This document shows positions 29,939-40,014 of a DNA stretch of 64,000 bases, piece by piece. The translations under genes and the position numbers were made by a program. The notes under the pieces are model-generated. The model saw only the letters and a list, made by a program, of their open reading frames with translations. It was not told the origin of the DNA and did no database searches. Position 1 is the first letter of the stretch, and each line of letters opens with the position of its first letter. The DNA is from Streptacidiphilus sp. 4-A2 (GTDB taxonomy: Bacteria; Actinomycetota; Actinomycetes; Streptomycetales; Streptomycetaceae): positions 3,162,001-3,226,000 of the forward strand of contig JAAFYY010000001.1 in the NCBI GenBank assembly GCA_014284505.1, in the 5' to 3' direction.

Positions 29939-31181
29939 GTGATCGGGAATCGGAGCTGGGACGTCGTGGTCGTCGGCGCCGGGATGGTCGGCGCCGCCTG
30001 CGCCCACTACTGCACGGCCGCCGGGCTCTCGGTGGCCGTGGTCGACCGGGGCCCGGTGGCCGGCGGCACCACCGCGCGGGCGAGGGAAACCTCCTGGTGT
30101 CGGACAAGGAACCCGGGGCCGAGCTCGAACTCGCCCTGCTCTCAGTGCGGTTGTGGCGCGAGCTGGCCGCCGCGCTGCCCGGCCGGCTGGAGTACGAGGC
30201 CAAGGGCGGCCTGGTGGTGGCCTCCGCCGGCTCCGGCCTCCAGGCCCTGCGGACGCTGGCGGCCGGGCAGCGGGAGTACGGCGTCCACGCCGAGGAGGTG
30301 ACCGCGCAGGCGCTCACCGAGCTCGAACCGGCGCTCGCCCCCGGACTCGCCGGCGGCATCCACTACCCCCAGGACGCCCAGGTACAGCCCGCCCTCGCCG
30401 CCGCGCAGCTGCTGCGCACGGCCCGGGAGGGCGGCGCGGAGCTGCTGCTCGGCACCGAGGTCACCGGGGTGCGGCTGGGACCGGACGGCGCGGTGCGCGG
30501 CCTGGACACCGACCGGGCCGGGGAGCTGCGCTGCCGGGCCGTGGTCAACGCCGCCGGGACCTGGGGCGGCCGGCTCGCCGGACTCGCCGGGTGGAACTGC
30601 CGGTGCTGCCCAGACGCGGTTTCGTGCTGGTGAACCGAGCCCCTGCCGCCGCTGGTCCGGCACAAGGTGTACGCCGCCGACTATGTCGCCGACGTGGCCA
30701 GCGGCTCGGCCGGGCTGCAGAGCTCGGCCGTGGTCGAGGGACGCTCGCCGGGCCGGTACTGGTCGGCGCGAGCCGGGAGCGGGTGGGCTTCGACCGCTCG
30801 CCCGCGCCGCAGGTGCTGCGGCGGCTCGCCGCACAGGCGGTCGCACTGTTCCCGGCGCTGGCCGGGGTGCGGGTGCTGCGCTCCTACCAGGGCTTCCGCC
30901 CCTATCTGCCGGACCATCTGCCCGCGATCGGCCCCGACCCTCGGGTCCCCGGACTGTTCCACGCCTGCGGCCACGAAGGGGCGGGCATCGGCCTGGCCCC
31001 CGCCACCGGCCTGCTGACCGCCCAGCTGCTGTCCGGGCGGCAGCCGGAGCTGGATCTCTCGCCCTTCCGCCCGGACCGGTTCCCGGAGCGCACGCCGGAC
31101 CGTTCACCCGACAGGTCACCCGACCGTTCGCCGCACCGTTCCCCGCACCGTTCCCCGCATCGCACCGAGGAGGCCTCGTGA
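29939..31181 (+). CDS. D-hydroxyproline dehydrogenase, FAD (DAO-fold) subunit
   Basis: FAD-dependent amino-acid oxidoreductase of about 410 residues. It begins IGNRSWDVVVVGAGMVGAAC (Rossmann GxGxxG) and ends with the flavin motif GHEGAGIGLAPATGLLTAQL. Together with the next two genes it forms the three-polypeptide dehydrogenase that oxidises D-hydroxyproline (cis-4-hydroxy-D-proline) to pyrroline-4-hydroxy-2-carboxylate in bacterial hydroxyproline catabolism. The role is inferred from the linked deaminase and epimerase genes. The C-terminal tail is low-complexity (DRSPDRSPDRSPHRSPHR). Frame changes lie near 30090, 30590, 30635 and 30745. The stop overlaps the next GTG by 4 bp. Confidence 0.83.
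31094..31165 (+). repeat. 12-bp tandem repeats at the dehydrogenase C terminus
   Basis: About six degenerate copies of a CCCGACCGTTCG / CCGCACCGTTCC unit encode the D/HRSP series at the C terminus of the FAD subunit. It is a slippage-prone tract; the tail is unlikely to be part of the enzyme fold. Confidence 0.8.
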
Positions 31182-31492
31182 GCCGCGACCCGCTCGGCCT
31201 GGTCAGCGCCGACCCCGGACCGGGGTTCAGCTTCACTTTCGACGGCGAACCGGTCCCGGCGCTGCCCGGGCAGAGCATCGCCGCCGCGCTCTGGGCCTGC
31301 GGCCGCCAGTCCTGGCGCCGCACCCGCCGGACCGGCCGCCCGCGCGGGGTCTTCTGCGGGATGGGCGTCTGCTTCGACTGCCTGGTGGTCGTGGACGGCC
31401 GTCCCAACGTCCGGGCCTGCCTGGCCCCGGCCGAGCCCGGCCTGCGGGTCGACGGCCAGGAGGGGACCGGCCATGCCGAACTCCCCCGCTGA
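31178..31492 (+). CDS. (2Fe-2S)-binding subunit of the D-hydroxyproline dehydrogenase
   Basis: 104 residues, GTG start overlapping the previous stop. FTFDGEPVPALPGQSIAAAL is the beta-grasp start, and FCGMGVCFDCLVVVDGRPNV with the following RACL supplies the four cluster cysteines (CxxxxCxxC...C). It resembles the small subunit of hydrogen-cyanide-synthase-like and hydroxyproline/opine dehydrogenases and would pass electrons between the two flavoprotein subunits. The frame is clean, and it overlaps the next gene by 20 bp. Confidence 0.88.
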   Translation: MSRDPLGLVSADPGPGFSFTFDGEPVPALPGQSIAAALWACGRQSWRRTRRTGRPRGVFCGMGVCFDCLVVVDGRPNVRACLAPAEPGLRVDGQEGTGHAELPR

Positions 31493-32957
31493 CCCGGCCG
31501 GCACCGGCCTCGACGGCCTGGCCGGCCCCGACGATCTGACCGGCCTAGACGATCTGGCCGACCTGGCCGTGATCGGCGCCGGGCCGGCCGGTACGGCCGC
31601 CGTGAACGCCGCCGCCGACCTGGGCCTGAGCTGCGTGCTGCTGGACGCGGGCGCGCTCCCCGGCGGCCAGTTCTACCGGCAGCCCGCGCCGGGCCTGCGC
31701 GCGGCCGAGCCGCAGGCGCTGCACCACCACTGGCCGGTCTTCGCCGGACTGCTGCGACGGCTGGAGCGGCACCGCGCCGCCGGACGCGTGCGCTACCTGC
31801 CCGGCCACCATGTCTGGTCGGTCTCCGGCAGCGCCGGGCAGTGGCGGGTGCACGCGGTCGGCGGCCCCGAGGGCGACACCGCCCTCACCGTCCCGGCCCG
31901 CGCTGTGCTCTGCGCGACCGGCTCGCACGAACGCCAGCTGCCCTTCCCCGGCTGGACCCTGCCCGGGGTGGTCGGCGCCGGCGGGGCGCAGGCGATGCTC
32001 AAGTCCGGCCTGGTACTGCCCGGACGGCGGGTGGTGGTGGCCGGCAGCGGACCGCTGCTGCTGGCGGTGGCCGTCTCGCTGGCCCGGGCCGGGGCCGAGG
32101 TCCCGCTGGTGGCCGAGGCCTCCGGATACGCCGGGTACGCCCGCCGTCCCGGCGCCCTGGCCGCCAACCCAGGCAAGCTGGCCGAGGGCGCCGCACACGC
32201 CGCCTGGCTGCTGCGGCACCGGGTGCGCGTGCGCACCCGCAGCGCGGTGGTCGCCGCCCACGGCGGCGACCGGGTGGAGGCGGTCACCGTGGCCCGGCTC
32301 GACCGCGACTGGCGGCCCGTCCCCGGGACCGGCCGGACCGTCGCCTGCGACGCCCTCGCCGTGGGCCACGGCCTGCTGCCGCAGCTGGAGCTGGCGCTGG
32401 CGCTCGGCTGCCGGGTGCGCACCCTGCCGGACGGCAGCCCCGCCCTGGAAGTGGACGCCGGACAGCTGACCAGCGTCCCCGGGTTCTGGGCGGCCGGTGA
32501 GAGCACCGGCGTCGGTGGAGCCGAACTCGCACTGCTGGAAGGGGAACTGACTGCCCGTTCGGTAGCTTCGGCACTTGGCCGGGCGCAGCCCGGAGAGAAC
32601 CCGGGACGCCTGCGCACCCTGCTGCGGCGCCGGGCCGCGCTGCGGGGCTTCGCCGAACTGATGGCCGAGCGGCACCGCCCCGGAGCGGGCTGGGCCGACT
32701 GGCTCAGCGCCGACACCGAGGTCTGCCGCTGCGAGGAGGTCACCGCCCAGGAGGTCCGCGAGGCCGTCGACGAGCTGGGCGCGGGCGACGTCCGCACCGT
32801 CAAACTGCTCACCCGCGCCGGGATGGGCTGGTGCCAGGGGCGGATGTGCGGCCCCGCAGTCGCCCGGCTGGCCGGCGGCGACAGCGACCCGGCCGGCACC
32901 CGCCCGCTCTCCTGCCCGGTGCCGATGGGCCTGCTCGCCCAGGGCGCCGACGACTGA
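31473..32957 (+). CDS. NAD(P)/FAD-dependent oxidoreductase subunit with C-terminal [2Fe-2S] motif
   Basis: 494 residues in one frame, with AGGAGGGG before the ATG. The first Rossmann motif is LAVIGAGPAGTAAVNAAADL near 32, and GGQFYRQP follows. ATGSHERQLPFPGWTLPGVV near 148 and VVVAGSGPLLLAVAVSLARA near 187 are the second nucleotide-binding elements. The C terminus has CRCEEVTAQEV ... GWCQGRMCGP (CxC and CxxxxC), a BFD-like cluster site. This is the HcnB/alpha-type subunit of the three-part amino-acid dehydrogenase. The first 30 residues contain Gly-Leu-Asp repeats that are probably not structural. Confidence 0.88.
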   Translation: MPNSPADPAGTGLDGLAGPDDLTGLDDLADLAVIGAGPAGTAAVNAAADLGLSCVLLDAGALPGGQFYRQPAPGLRAAEPQALHHHWPVFAGLLRRLERHRAAGRVRYLPGHHVWSVSGSAGQWRVHAVGGPEGDTALTVPARAVLCATGSHERQLPFPGWTLPGVVGAGGAQAMLKSGLVLPGRRVVVAGSGPLLLAVAVSLARAGAEVPLVAEASGYAGYARRPGALAANPGKLAEGAAHAAWLLRHRVRVRTRSAVVAAHGGDRVEAVTVARLDRDWRPVPGTGRTVACDALAVGHGLLPQLELALALGCRVRTLPDGSPALEVDAGQLTSVPGFWAAGESTGVGGAELALLEGELTARSVASALGRAQPGENPGRLRTLLRRRAALRGFAELMAERHRPGAGWADWLSADTEVCRCEEVTAQEVREAVDELGAGDVRTVKLLTRAGMGWCQGRMCGPAVARLAGGDSDPAGTRPLSCPVPMGLLAQGADD

Positions 32958-33011
32958 ACTTCCTGCCCGCACCCACCTGTCAGAATCCTTCCTGTCCGAG
33001 GAGCCCCTCCC

Positions 33012-33919
33012 GTGTCGCAATCCCCTTCCGACCACCGCGCCCAGCCCTGGCACGGGGTCATGGTCGCCACCGCGCTGGCCTTCCACGACGACCTCACGGT
33101 CGACTTCGACAGCTACGCCGCCCATGTCGGCCGACTGGTCCAGTCCGGCTGCGACGGCGTGGTGCCCAACGGCTCGCTGGGCGAGTCCAGACCCTGAACC
33201 GACGCCGAGCGGGCCCAGGTGCGCACCGCGGTGCAGGCCGCCGGGGACGGCGCCCGGGTGATGGCCGGGGTCTCCGCGTACGGCGCCGCCGAGGCCCGGC
33301 GCTGGACCGAGCAGGCGGCCGAGGCCGGCGCCGGATCGGTCCTGCTGCTGCCGCCCAACGCCTACCGGGCCGACCCGGAGGCGGTCCGCGCCCACTACAC
33401 GGAGGTCGCCTCGGTGGGGCTGCCGGTGGTCGCCTACAACAACCCGCACGACACCCGGGTGGACCTCACCCCCGAGCTGCTCGCCGAACTGTACGCGGAC
33501 GGCAGCATCGTGGCGGTCAAGGAGTTCAGCGGGGACGTCCGCCGCGCCTACCAGATCGCCGAACTGGCGCCCGGCCTGGACCTGTTGATCGGCGCCGACG
33601 ACGTACTGCTGGAGCTCGCCACGGCGGGTGCGGTCGGCTGGGTCGCCGGCTACCCAACGCCCTGCCGGAGTCCTGTGTCGCGCTCTACCACGCGGCGACC
33701 GCGCTGGACCTGACTGCCGCACTGCCGCTCTACCGGGCGCTGCACCCGTTGCTGCGCTGGGACTCCAAGACCGAGTTCGTCCAGGCCATCAAGCTGTCGA
33801 TGGACCTCGCCGGGCTGGGCGGGGGCCGCTGCCGCCCGCCGCGCCGCCCGCTCTCGCCCGAGCAGGACGACGCAGTCCGCGCCGCGACCGGGAAGGCCCT
33901 GGCCGACGGTCTCTGCTGA
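33012..33919 (+). CDS. DHDPS-family pyrroline-4-hydroxy-2-carboxylate deaminase
   Basis: Class I aldolase-fold enzyme of about 300 residues. In this context it should convert 1-pyrroline-4-hydroxy-2-carboxylate to 2-oxoglutarate semialdehyde plus ammonia. HGVMVATALAFHDDLTVD is the start of the barrel, VPNGSLGEYQTLT is the family signature (broken here by two small deletions near 33187 and 33197 that create an in-frame TGA), YNNPHDTRVDL carries the conserved Tyr, and VAVKEFSGD holds the Schiff-base Lys. Further frame changes lie near 33652 and 33820. The GTG start follows GAGGAG. Confidence 0.87.
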
Positions 33920-33944
33920 GCCCGCCTCCCCCGTTCACCGCCCG

Positions 33945-33985
33945 GCACCGCACATCAGGCACCGCACATCCAGCACCTCACATCC
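33945..33985 (+). repeat. Short direct repeats in the deaminase-epimerase gap
   Basis: Three copies of a CACCGCACATC / CACCTCACATC element occupy the 116-bp gap between the two genes. There is no dyad symmetry and no obvious terminator, so the operon may continue through. Confidence 0.6.
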
Positions 33986-34035
33986 GGCAACGACGTCCGA
34001 CACGACCGGGGCTTCCCGGAGGAAGCAGGATCACC

Positions 34036-35036
34036 ATGCGCAGCCGACACGTCTACCACTCCGTCGACTCCCACACCCAGGGCATGCCCACCCGGGTGAT
34101 CACCGGGGGATCGGCACCATCCCCGGCAGCACCATGGCGGAGCGGCGGAGCTACTTCATGGAGCACCTGGACCAGTTGCGCACCCTGCTGATGTGCGAGC
34201 CGCGCGGGCACGCCGCGATGAGCGGGGCGATCCTCCAGCCGCCGACCCGTCCCGACGCCGACTGGGGGGTGCTGTTCATCGAGGTCTCCGGCTGCCTGCC
34301 GATGTGCGGGCACGGCACCATCGGTGTCGCGACGGTGCTGGTGGAGACCGGGATGGTCGAGGTCGAGGAGCCGGTCACCACCGTCCGGCTGGACAACCCC
34401 CGCCGGGCTGGTGACCGTGCAGGTCGAGGTGGAGGACGGCGCCGCCCGCTCGGTGACCCTGCGCAATGTGCTGTCCTACTGCGAGCGGCTGGACGGCCGG
34501 GTGGAGGTCCCCGGCTACGGCTCGGTGCGCTACGACCTGGCCTACGGCGGCAACTTCTACGCCATCGTCGACCTGGACGACCTCGGCCTGCCGTTCGACC
34601 GCAAGGCCGGGCAGGAGATCCTCGGGGCCGGGCTGGCCACCATGGCCGCGATCAACTCGGCCGGGGAGCCGGTGCATCCCGAGGACGACCGGATCCGCGG
34701 GGTGCACCATGTCTACTTCACCGCGCCGGGATCGGACGGCAGGCACTCACGGCACGCGATGGCGATCCACCCCGGCTGGTTCGACCGATCCCCCTGCGGC
34801 ACCGGCACCTCGGCCCGGATGGCCCAGCTGCACGCCCGCGGTGAACTGCCGCTGCACCGGGACTTCCGCAACGACTCCTTCCTCGGCACCTCCTTTGTCG
34901 GACGCCTGGTCGAGTCGGCCACGGTGGCGGGCCGCCCGGCGGTGGTGCCCACGGTCACCGGCCGGGCCTGGATCACCGGGACCGCCCAGTACCTGCTCGA
35001 TCCGACCGACCCGTTCCCGCCGGGTTCGTCATGTAG
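34036..35036 (+). CDS. 4-hydroxyproline epimerase / proline racemase family
   Basis: Cofactor-independent epimerase of about 333 residues that would interconvert trans-4-hydroxy-L-proline and cis-4-hydroxy-D-proline, the first step of the pathway. VDSHTQGMPTRVITGG is the N-terminal signature. The two catalytic Cys are in LPMCGHGTIGVA (near 90) and DRSPCGTGTSARMAQL (near 252). AYGGNFYAIVDL is also conserved. Cys/Cys rather than Cys/Thr argues against a trans-3-hydroxyproline dehydratase. Frame changes lie near 34110 and 34400, and a last one near 35025 restores the natural ending GFVM and the TAG at 35034-35036. Confidence 0.9.
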
Positions 35037-35159
35037 CGGCGGGCCCTGCCCGGACCGCCCCGCACCCGGGCCGGTCCGAGTCGCGCCGCACAGCGGCTCC
35101 CGGACGGGGCCGCGGTGCGGCGCGATGGTGCAGGATGATGTCGCACACAAGGAGGAACC

Positions 35160-35835
35160 GTGACCGTCGAACCCCTGGCGTCGCTCAATCTGCCGCCCAT
35201 GCAGGAGCGGCGCAGCCTGCGCGAGGACATCGCGCACGCGCTCCGGGCCGCCCTGGTGACCGGCGGCCTGCGCCCGGGCATCGTCTACTCGGCCCCGGCC
35301 CTGGCCGCCGAGTTCGGCGTGTCGGCGACGCCGGTGCGCGAGGCGATGCTCGACCTGGCCAAGGAGGGCCTGGTCGAGGTGGTCCGCAACAAAGGCTTCC
35401 GGATCATCGGCCTGACCGAGCAGGATCTGGACGACTTCACCGAGATCCGCGCGCTGATCGAGGTGCCGGCGACCGTGCAGGCGGCCCGCAGGGCCGACCC
35501 GGCGGCGCTGGAGCCGCTGCGGCCGGTCGCCCGGGAGATCGTGGTGGCGGCCAACGCCGGCGACCTGATCGGCTATGTCGAGGCGGACCGGCGCTTCCAC
35601 CTGGGCCTGCTCGCTTTCACCGGCAACCGCCATCTGGTGGAGACGGTCCGCGACCTGCGTACCCGCTCCCGGCTGTACGGGCTGAACCACCTGGTCCAGG
35701 CGGGGCTGCTGGTGTCCTCGGCCGAGGAGCACGAGCGGCTGCTGGACCTGATGATCGCCAGGGATCTGACCGGGGTGGAGCGGGCGATCAGCGTTCATCT
35801 ATGTGCGCTCGCTGTGGGCGGATCCCGGGCAGTGA
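35160..35835 (+). CDS. GntR family regulator (FadR/FCD type)
   Basis: Regulator of about 224 residues with AAGGAGGAACC before GTG 35160. The winged HTH covers about 15-80 (FGVSATPVREAMLDLAKEGL is the recognition helix and start of the wing). The FCD ligand domain follows (about 90-215) with FTEIRALIEVPA, EADRRFHLGLLAFTGN and EEHERLLDLMIARD, whose Asp/His residues bind a metal in this family. The ending YVRSLWADPGQ needs a frame change near 35800. It is downstream of the hydroxyproline genes and is their likely regulator, acting at TGT-N8-ACA sites. Confidence 0.9.
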
Positions 35836-35862
35836 CCCGGGAGCCGCCCGCGGGCGGCTGTC

Positions 35863-37284
35863 TCACCCGGCCAGCAGCCGTCCCATCCACTCCTCGATCT
35901 CGTCCGGCTGCCGGGCAGCGCGGAGGACATCAGCCGGGCCCCGTCCTCGGTGATCACCAGGTCGTCCTCCACCCGGATGCCGATGCCGCGCAGTTCCGCA
36001 GGCAGGGTCAGGTCGTCGGGCTGGAAGTAGATCCCGGGTTCGACGGTCAGCACCTGCCCGGAGCACGCCGTCGGCGTAGTCCTCGGAGCGGCCCGGGCGC
36101 AGTCGTGGACGTCCAGGCCGAGCATGTGCCCGCTGCCGCACAGGGTGTAGCGGCGGTAGCGGCTGTCGTCGGGGCGCAGCGCCTGTTCCACGGAGCAGGG
36201 AGAGCAGGCCCCACTCGGCGAGCCCCTCGACGATCACCCGCATCGCGGCCCGGTGGAAGTCACGGAACCGGGCGCCGGGACGCAGCGCGTCGATGCCCGC
36301 CTGCTGCGCCGCGAGGGCGAGTTGGTAGACGTCGCGCTGGACCGGAGAGCGGCAGGGTCCGGGTGATGTCGGCGGTGTAGAGGGTGTCGGTCTCGACCCC
36401 GGCGTCGAGCAGCAGCAGGTCGCCCGGGTCCAGCGCGCCGTCGTTGCGGATCCAGTGCAGGACGCAGGCGTGCGCCCCGGAGGCGGCTATGGTCTCGTAG
36501 CCGAGGCCGTTGCCCTCGGCCCTGGCTCGCAGGCCGAAGACGCCCTCGATCCAGCGCTCGCCGCGGGGGTGCTTGAGTGCGGCGGGCAGGGCCCGGACCA
36601 CGTCCTCGAACCCGGCGGTGGTGTGGTCGACGGCGCGCTGCAACTGCTCGACCTCCCAGGGGTCCTTGATCAGCCGCAGGGCGGACAGGGCGGCCGCGAA
36701 CTCGGCGTCGGCGCCCGGGTCCTGGTGCGGGCGCACCAGGGCGTCGACGATCCGGTCCTCACCGCGCAGCACCCGGGTCGGGGCGGTGCCGGTGAGCACG
36801 GAGCCGAGCTGGTCCAGGTGGGCGCAGTCGATGCCGAGCAGTGCGGTGGACTCGGCCAGGGTGGGGCGGCGGCCGGACCAGAACTCGCCGTAGCGGCGGT
36901 CCAGGAGGAACTCGCCGGTGTCGCGGGGCGAGCGGGGGCGCAGGAAGAGCGTCTCCTGGTGGCCGCCGACGCCCGGCTCCAGCACCAGTACCGCGTCGGG
37001 GTCTGCTCCGCCGGTGAGGTGCGCATAGGCCGAGTTGGGGCGGAAGCGGAAGTCGACGTCGTTGGACCTGACCTTCATACCTCCGGCGGGGATCACCAGT
37101 CGCTCGCCCGGGTAGCGGGCGGCGAGGGCCGCCCGGCGGCGGGCGGCCCAGGGCGCGGCGGGCTGGGCGCGCAGATCGGGCAGGTCGCTCGGGCCCAGTG
37201 CTCGGCGATGAAGGCGGACAGCGCGGCGGAGACCGGCAGGTCGTGACTGGCCGCGCCGGGCTGCGTCGGGTGGGGCTCTGCCAT
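35863..37284 (-). CDS. pepP: Xaa-Pro aminopeptidase (M24B, aminopeptidase P)
   Basis: Di-manganese aminopeptidase that cleaves the bond before proline or hydroxyproline at position 2 of peptides. ATG 37282-37284 has AAGGAG upstream. The N-terminal creatinase-like domain contains RLVIPAGGMKVRSNDVDFRF. All five metal ligands are visible: LLLLDAGVETDTLYTADITRT (two Asp), GSGHMLGLDVHD (His), TVEPGIYF (Glu) and IRVEDDLVIT (Glu). Frame changes lie near 37195, 36345, 36195, 36075 and 35925. It is convergent with the GntR gene and would supply free hydroxyproline from peptides to the adjacent catabolic operon. Confidence 0.92.
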
Positions 37285-37303
37285 CGTGGCTGTCTCCTTC
37301 TGG

Positions 37304-37372
37304 GCTGACCTTGACTGACCTGAGCTGATCTGCGGCTGACCTTGACTGACCTGGGCTGATCTGCGGCTGACC
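37304..37372. repeat. Two 31-bp direct repeats plus a partial third upstream of pepP
   Basis: Units at 37304-37334 and 37335-37365 (beginning GCTGACCTTGACTGACCTG) differ at one base, and GCTGACC at 37366-37372 starts a third. Each unit contains overlapping TGACCTTGACTGACCT half-sites. They lie 20-90 bp upstream of the pepP start, in the probable 5' leader. Confidence 0.88.
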
Positions 37373-37461
37373 GGAGCCGACGGGGGCCGGCTCGGCCGGC
37401 AACCGGGCTCCGGGCACGACAGGATGACGGGGGTGCAGCTGCTTCACCGTCAAACGTGACA

Positions 37462-37478
37462 TGTGCAATGGTACAGAG
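37462..37478 (+). promoter_or_regulatory. Candidate GntR operator, copy 2
   Basis: TGTGCAATGGTACAGAG, with TGT-N8-ACA core, agrees with 29922-29938 at 14 of 17 positions, including the GTACAGAG end. It lies 178 bp upstream of pepP and about 190 bp upstream of the GH27 gene at 37671, between divergent transcripts. Confidence 0.6.
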
Positions 37479-37670
37479 ATCACGGAGGAGCGCCAGGGTT
37501 TCCCGACCCCGGGGTTTCCGGAGTGGCAGTCGGTCAGATCCCTTGACATGCCACGGCGGCAGGACTCTCATATGTTTTTAAAAGTTGGATTCTGTCGGAA
37601 CATGATCCCTCGATCGGGGACATTCATACCGTAGGAACCCTGCCACCCCCAGCCATCCCTGGAGTCCGCC

Positions 37671-39906
37671 TTGCCCCCCACGCCGCCCAGCGCGTCCCCG
37701 ACGGGTCCTCCGACTCGCTGCCTCGGCAGTCGCACTCTCCATGGTCACCATGGCCACCCAGGCCGCGCTGCTGCCCACCGCGCAGGCCCACGCCGAGAGC
37801 AACGGCGCAGCGCTCACCCCGCCGATGGGCTGGAGCAGTTGGAGTTTTATCCGCAAGAATCCAACAGAAGCCAACATCGAGGCCGAGGCCAAGGCCATGT
37901 CCACCACCGGACTGGTCTCCCACGGCTACCAGTACATCAACATCGACGACTTCTGGTACCTCAACCCGGCCACCACCGTGGACTCCTACGGCCGCTGGGT
38001 GACCGACCCCAGCCGCTTCCCGGACGGGATGGCCTCGGTCGCCGCCTATGTGCACGGCCTGGGCGAGAAGTTCGGCATGTACCTCACGCCCGGCATACCG
38101 GTCGCCGCCTACAACGAGAACACCCCGATCCAGGGCACCTCCTTCCACGCCCGCGACATCGTCTCGAACACCACCAGCTACGAGACCAACTACAACTTCG
38201 GCAGCGGGTCGATGTACTACATCGACTACAACAAGAACCCGGCCGCCGCCCAGGCCTACCTCAACTCCTGGGCCGACCAGCTCGCCTCCTACGGAGTCGA
38301 CTACCTCAAGATCGACGGGGTCGGTGACTGGGACATCCCCGACATCGAGCACTGGTCCCAGGCCCTGAACCAGACCGGTCGTACCATCCACCTGGAGCTT
38401 TCCAACAGCCTGGACGTCAACAACGCCTCCACCTGGCAGCAGTACGCCAACGGCTGGCGGATCGACGGCGATGTCGAGTGCTACTGCGGCAGCGGCTCCT
38501 ACCCGCTGACCGACTGGAACAACGTCGCCGAGCGCTTCGGTGACGTGCCGCAGTGGGTGCCCTACGCCGGCTCCGGCGGCTGGAACGACCTGGACTCGCT
38601 GGAACTCGGCAACGGCAGCAACGACGGGCTGACCGCCGACGAGCGGCAGACCCAGATGACCCTGTGGGCCATCGAGGGCGCGCCGCTGCTGCTGGGCACC
38701 GACCTCACCACTATGGACAGCACCGACCTGGCCATGCTCACCAACAACGCGGTGATCGCGGTCGACCAGGCCGGGCATCCGGCCCGCCCGGTGGACCGGC
38801 TGACCCAGCAGCAGGTGTGGACGGCGCCCAACGGCGACGGCAGCTACACGGTCGCCCTGTTCAACCTCAGCGACACCGCCGAGCCGGTGACCGCCCGGTG
38901 GAGCGACGTCGGCTTCAGCGGCGCCGCCGACGTCCACGACGTGTGGAGCAACACCGATCTGGGCGACTCCACCGGCACGTTCACGGCGACCCTGCCCGCC
39001 CACGGCAGCCGGCTGCTGCGGGTCACGCCGACCGGCGGCACCAAGTACACCGCGCTGCACTACAACCTGGTCAATGTGGCCACCGACGAGGATCTCGACG
39101 TCAGCGGCGGCTCGACCGCGAGCTACACCGGGCTGGTCCAGGAGCCCGCGAACGGCGCCGCCGACCAGCAGTGGCAGCTGGTGCCGACCGGCGACGGCTA
39201 CTACAAGATCGACAATGTCGGCAGCGGGCTGACGGTGAACCTGCCCGGCGCCACCACCACCCCGGGCACCCAGCTGATCCAGTACCCGGACGACAACAGC
39301 CCCAACTCGCAGTGGAAGTTCACCCCCACCGGCAGCGGCTCGTACACCGTCTCGGTGCGCTCGGACGGCCAGGACATGGACCTGGCCGGCGGGGCGACCA
39401 CGGCGGGCACCGACGTGGTGCAGAACCCGGCGGGCAGCGCGAGCACCCAGCAGTGGAAGCTGGTGCCGGTCCCGGTGGCCGGCGCGCAGTACAAGCTGGT
39501 GAACGGGGCCAGTGGCGGCCGGATGGACGTCAACGAGGACTCCACCAGCGACAGTGCCGCCGTCCTGCAGTGGACCGACAACGAGGCCGCCGACCAGCTG
39601 TGGACCTTCACCCCGCAGGGCGGCGGTGTCTACACCATCACCAACGTCAACAGCGGCAAGCTGCTGAACATCCCCGGCCCGACCACGGCCGAGGGCACCC
39701 AGCTGATCCAGTACCACGACGACGGCAACAGCAACTCCCGCTGGACCCTGGTCGACGCCGGGCCGAACCTGGTCCAGTTCAAGAGCGTCTACGACGGGGA
39801 TCTGGTCGACCTGGACAACAGCTCGCTCTCCGACGGCGGCAGCGTGCTCCAGTGGCCGTCCGACGGCGGAGCCAACCAGGCCTGGTCGCTGGTCCCGCCC
39901 TCCTGA
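37671..39906 (+). CDS. Secreted GH27 glycosidase with ricin-type lectin repeats
   Basis: Protein of about 745 residues starting at TTG 37671 (GGAG upstream). The signal sequence RLAASAVALSMVTMATQAAL is reached by a frame change near 37705; the rest is one open frame. The GH27 barrel runs from LTPPMGWSSWSF, with the nucleophile Asp in DYLKIDGVG and the acid/base in WRIDGDVE. The pattern YLTPGIPVAAYNENTPIQGT differs from plain alpha-galactosidases and suggests another specificity within the family. A short beta-sandwich ends near 440, then about 290 residues of ricin B-type beta-trefoil repeats follow (QQWQLVPTGDGYYKI, SQWKFTPTGSGSY, QLWTFTPQGGGVYTI), probably two trefoils for polysaccharide binding. 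A -35-like TTGACA stands at 37545. Confidence 0.9.
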
Positions 39907-39927
39907 CCGGTGCGCCGCACCTCTTCC

Positions 39928-40000
39928 ACCACCCTCATCCCCACCCTCATCCCCACCCTCATCTCCACCTTCAGCAGCACCTTCAGCAGCACCGATCCCG
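39928..40000 (+). repeat. Short tandem repeats between the two GH27 genes
   Basis: A run of about four ACCCTCATCCCC units is followed by two to three ACCTTCAGCAGC units in the 108-bp gap between the adjacent GH27 genes. There is no hairpin; it is probably a slippage tract in the intercistronic spacer. Confidence 0.8.
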
Positions 40001-40014
40001 AGGAGCAGCACTCC

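Noticed and set aside
34036..35036. trans-3-hydroxy-L-proline dehydratase
   Set aside because: That enzyme has Thr in place of the second catalytic Cys; here DRSPCGTGTSA keeps the Cys.
37304..37372. Possible CRISPR array
   Set aside because: The two 31-bp units are directly adjacent without spacers, and no cas genes are present.
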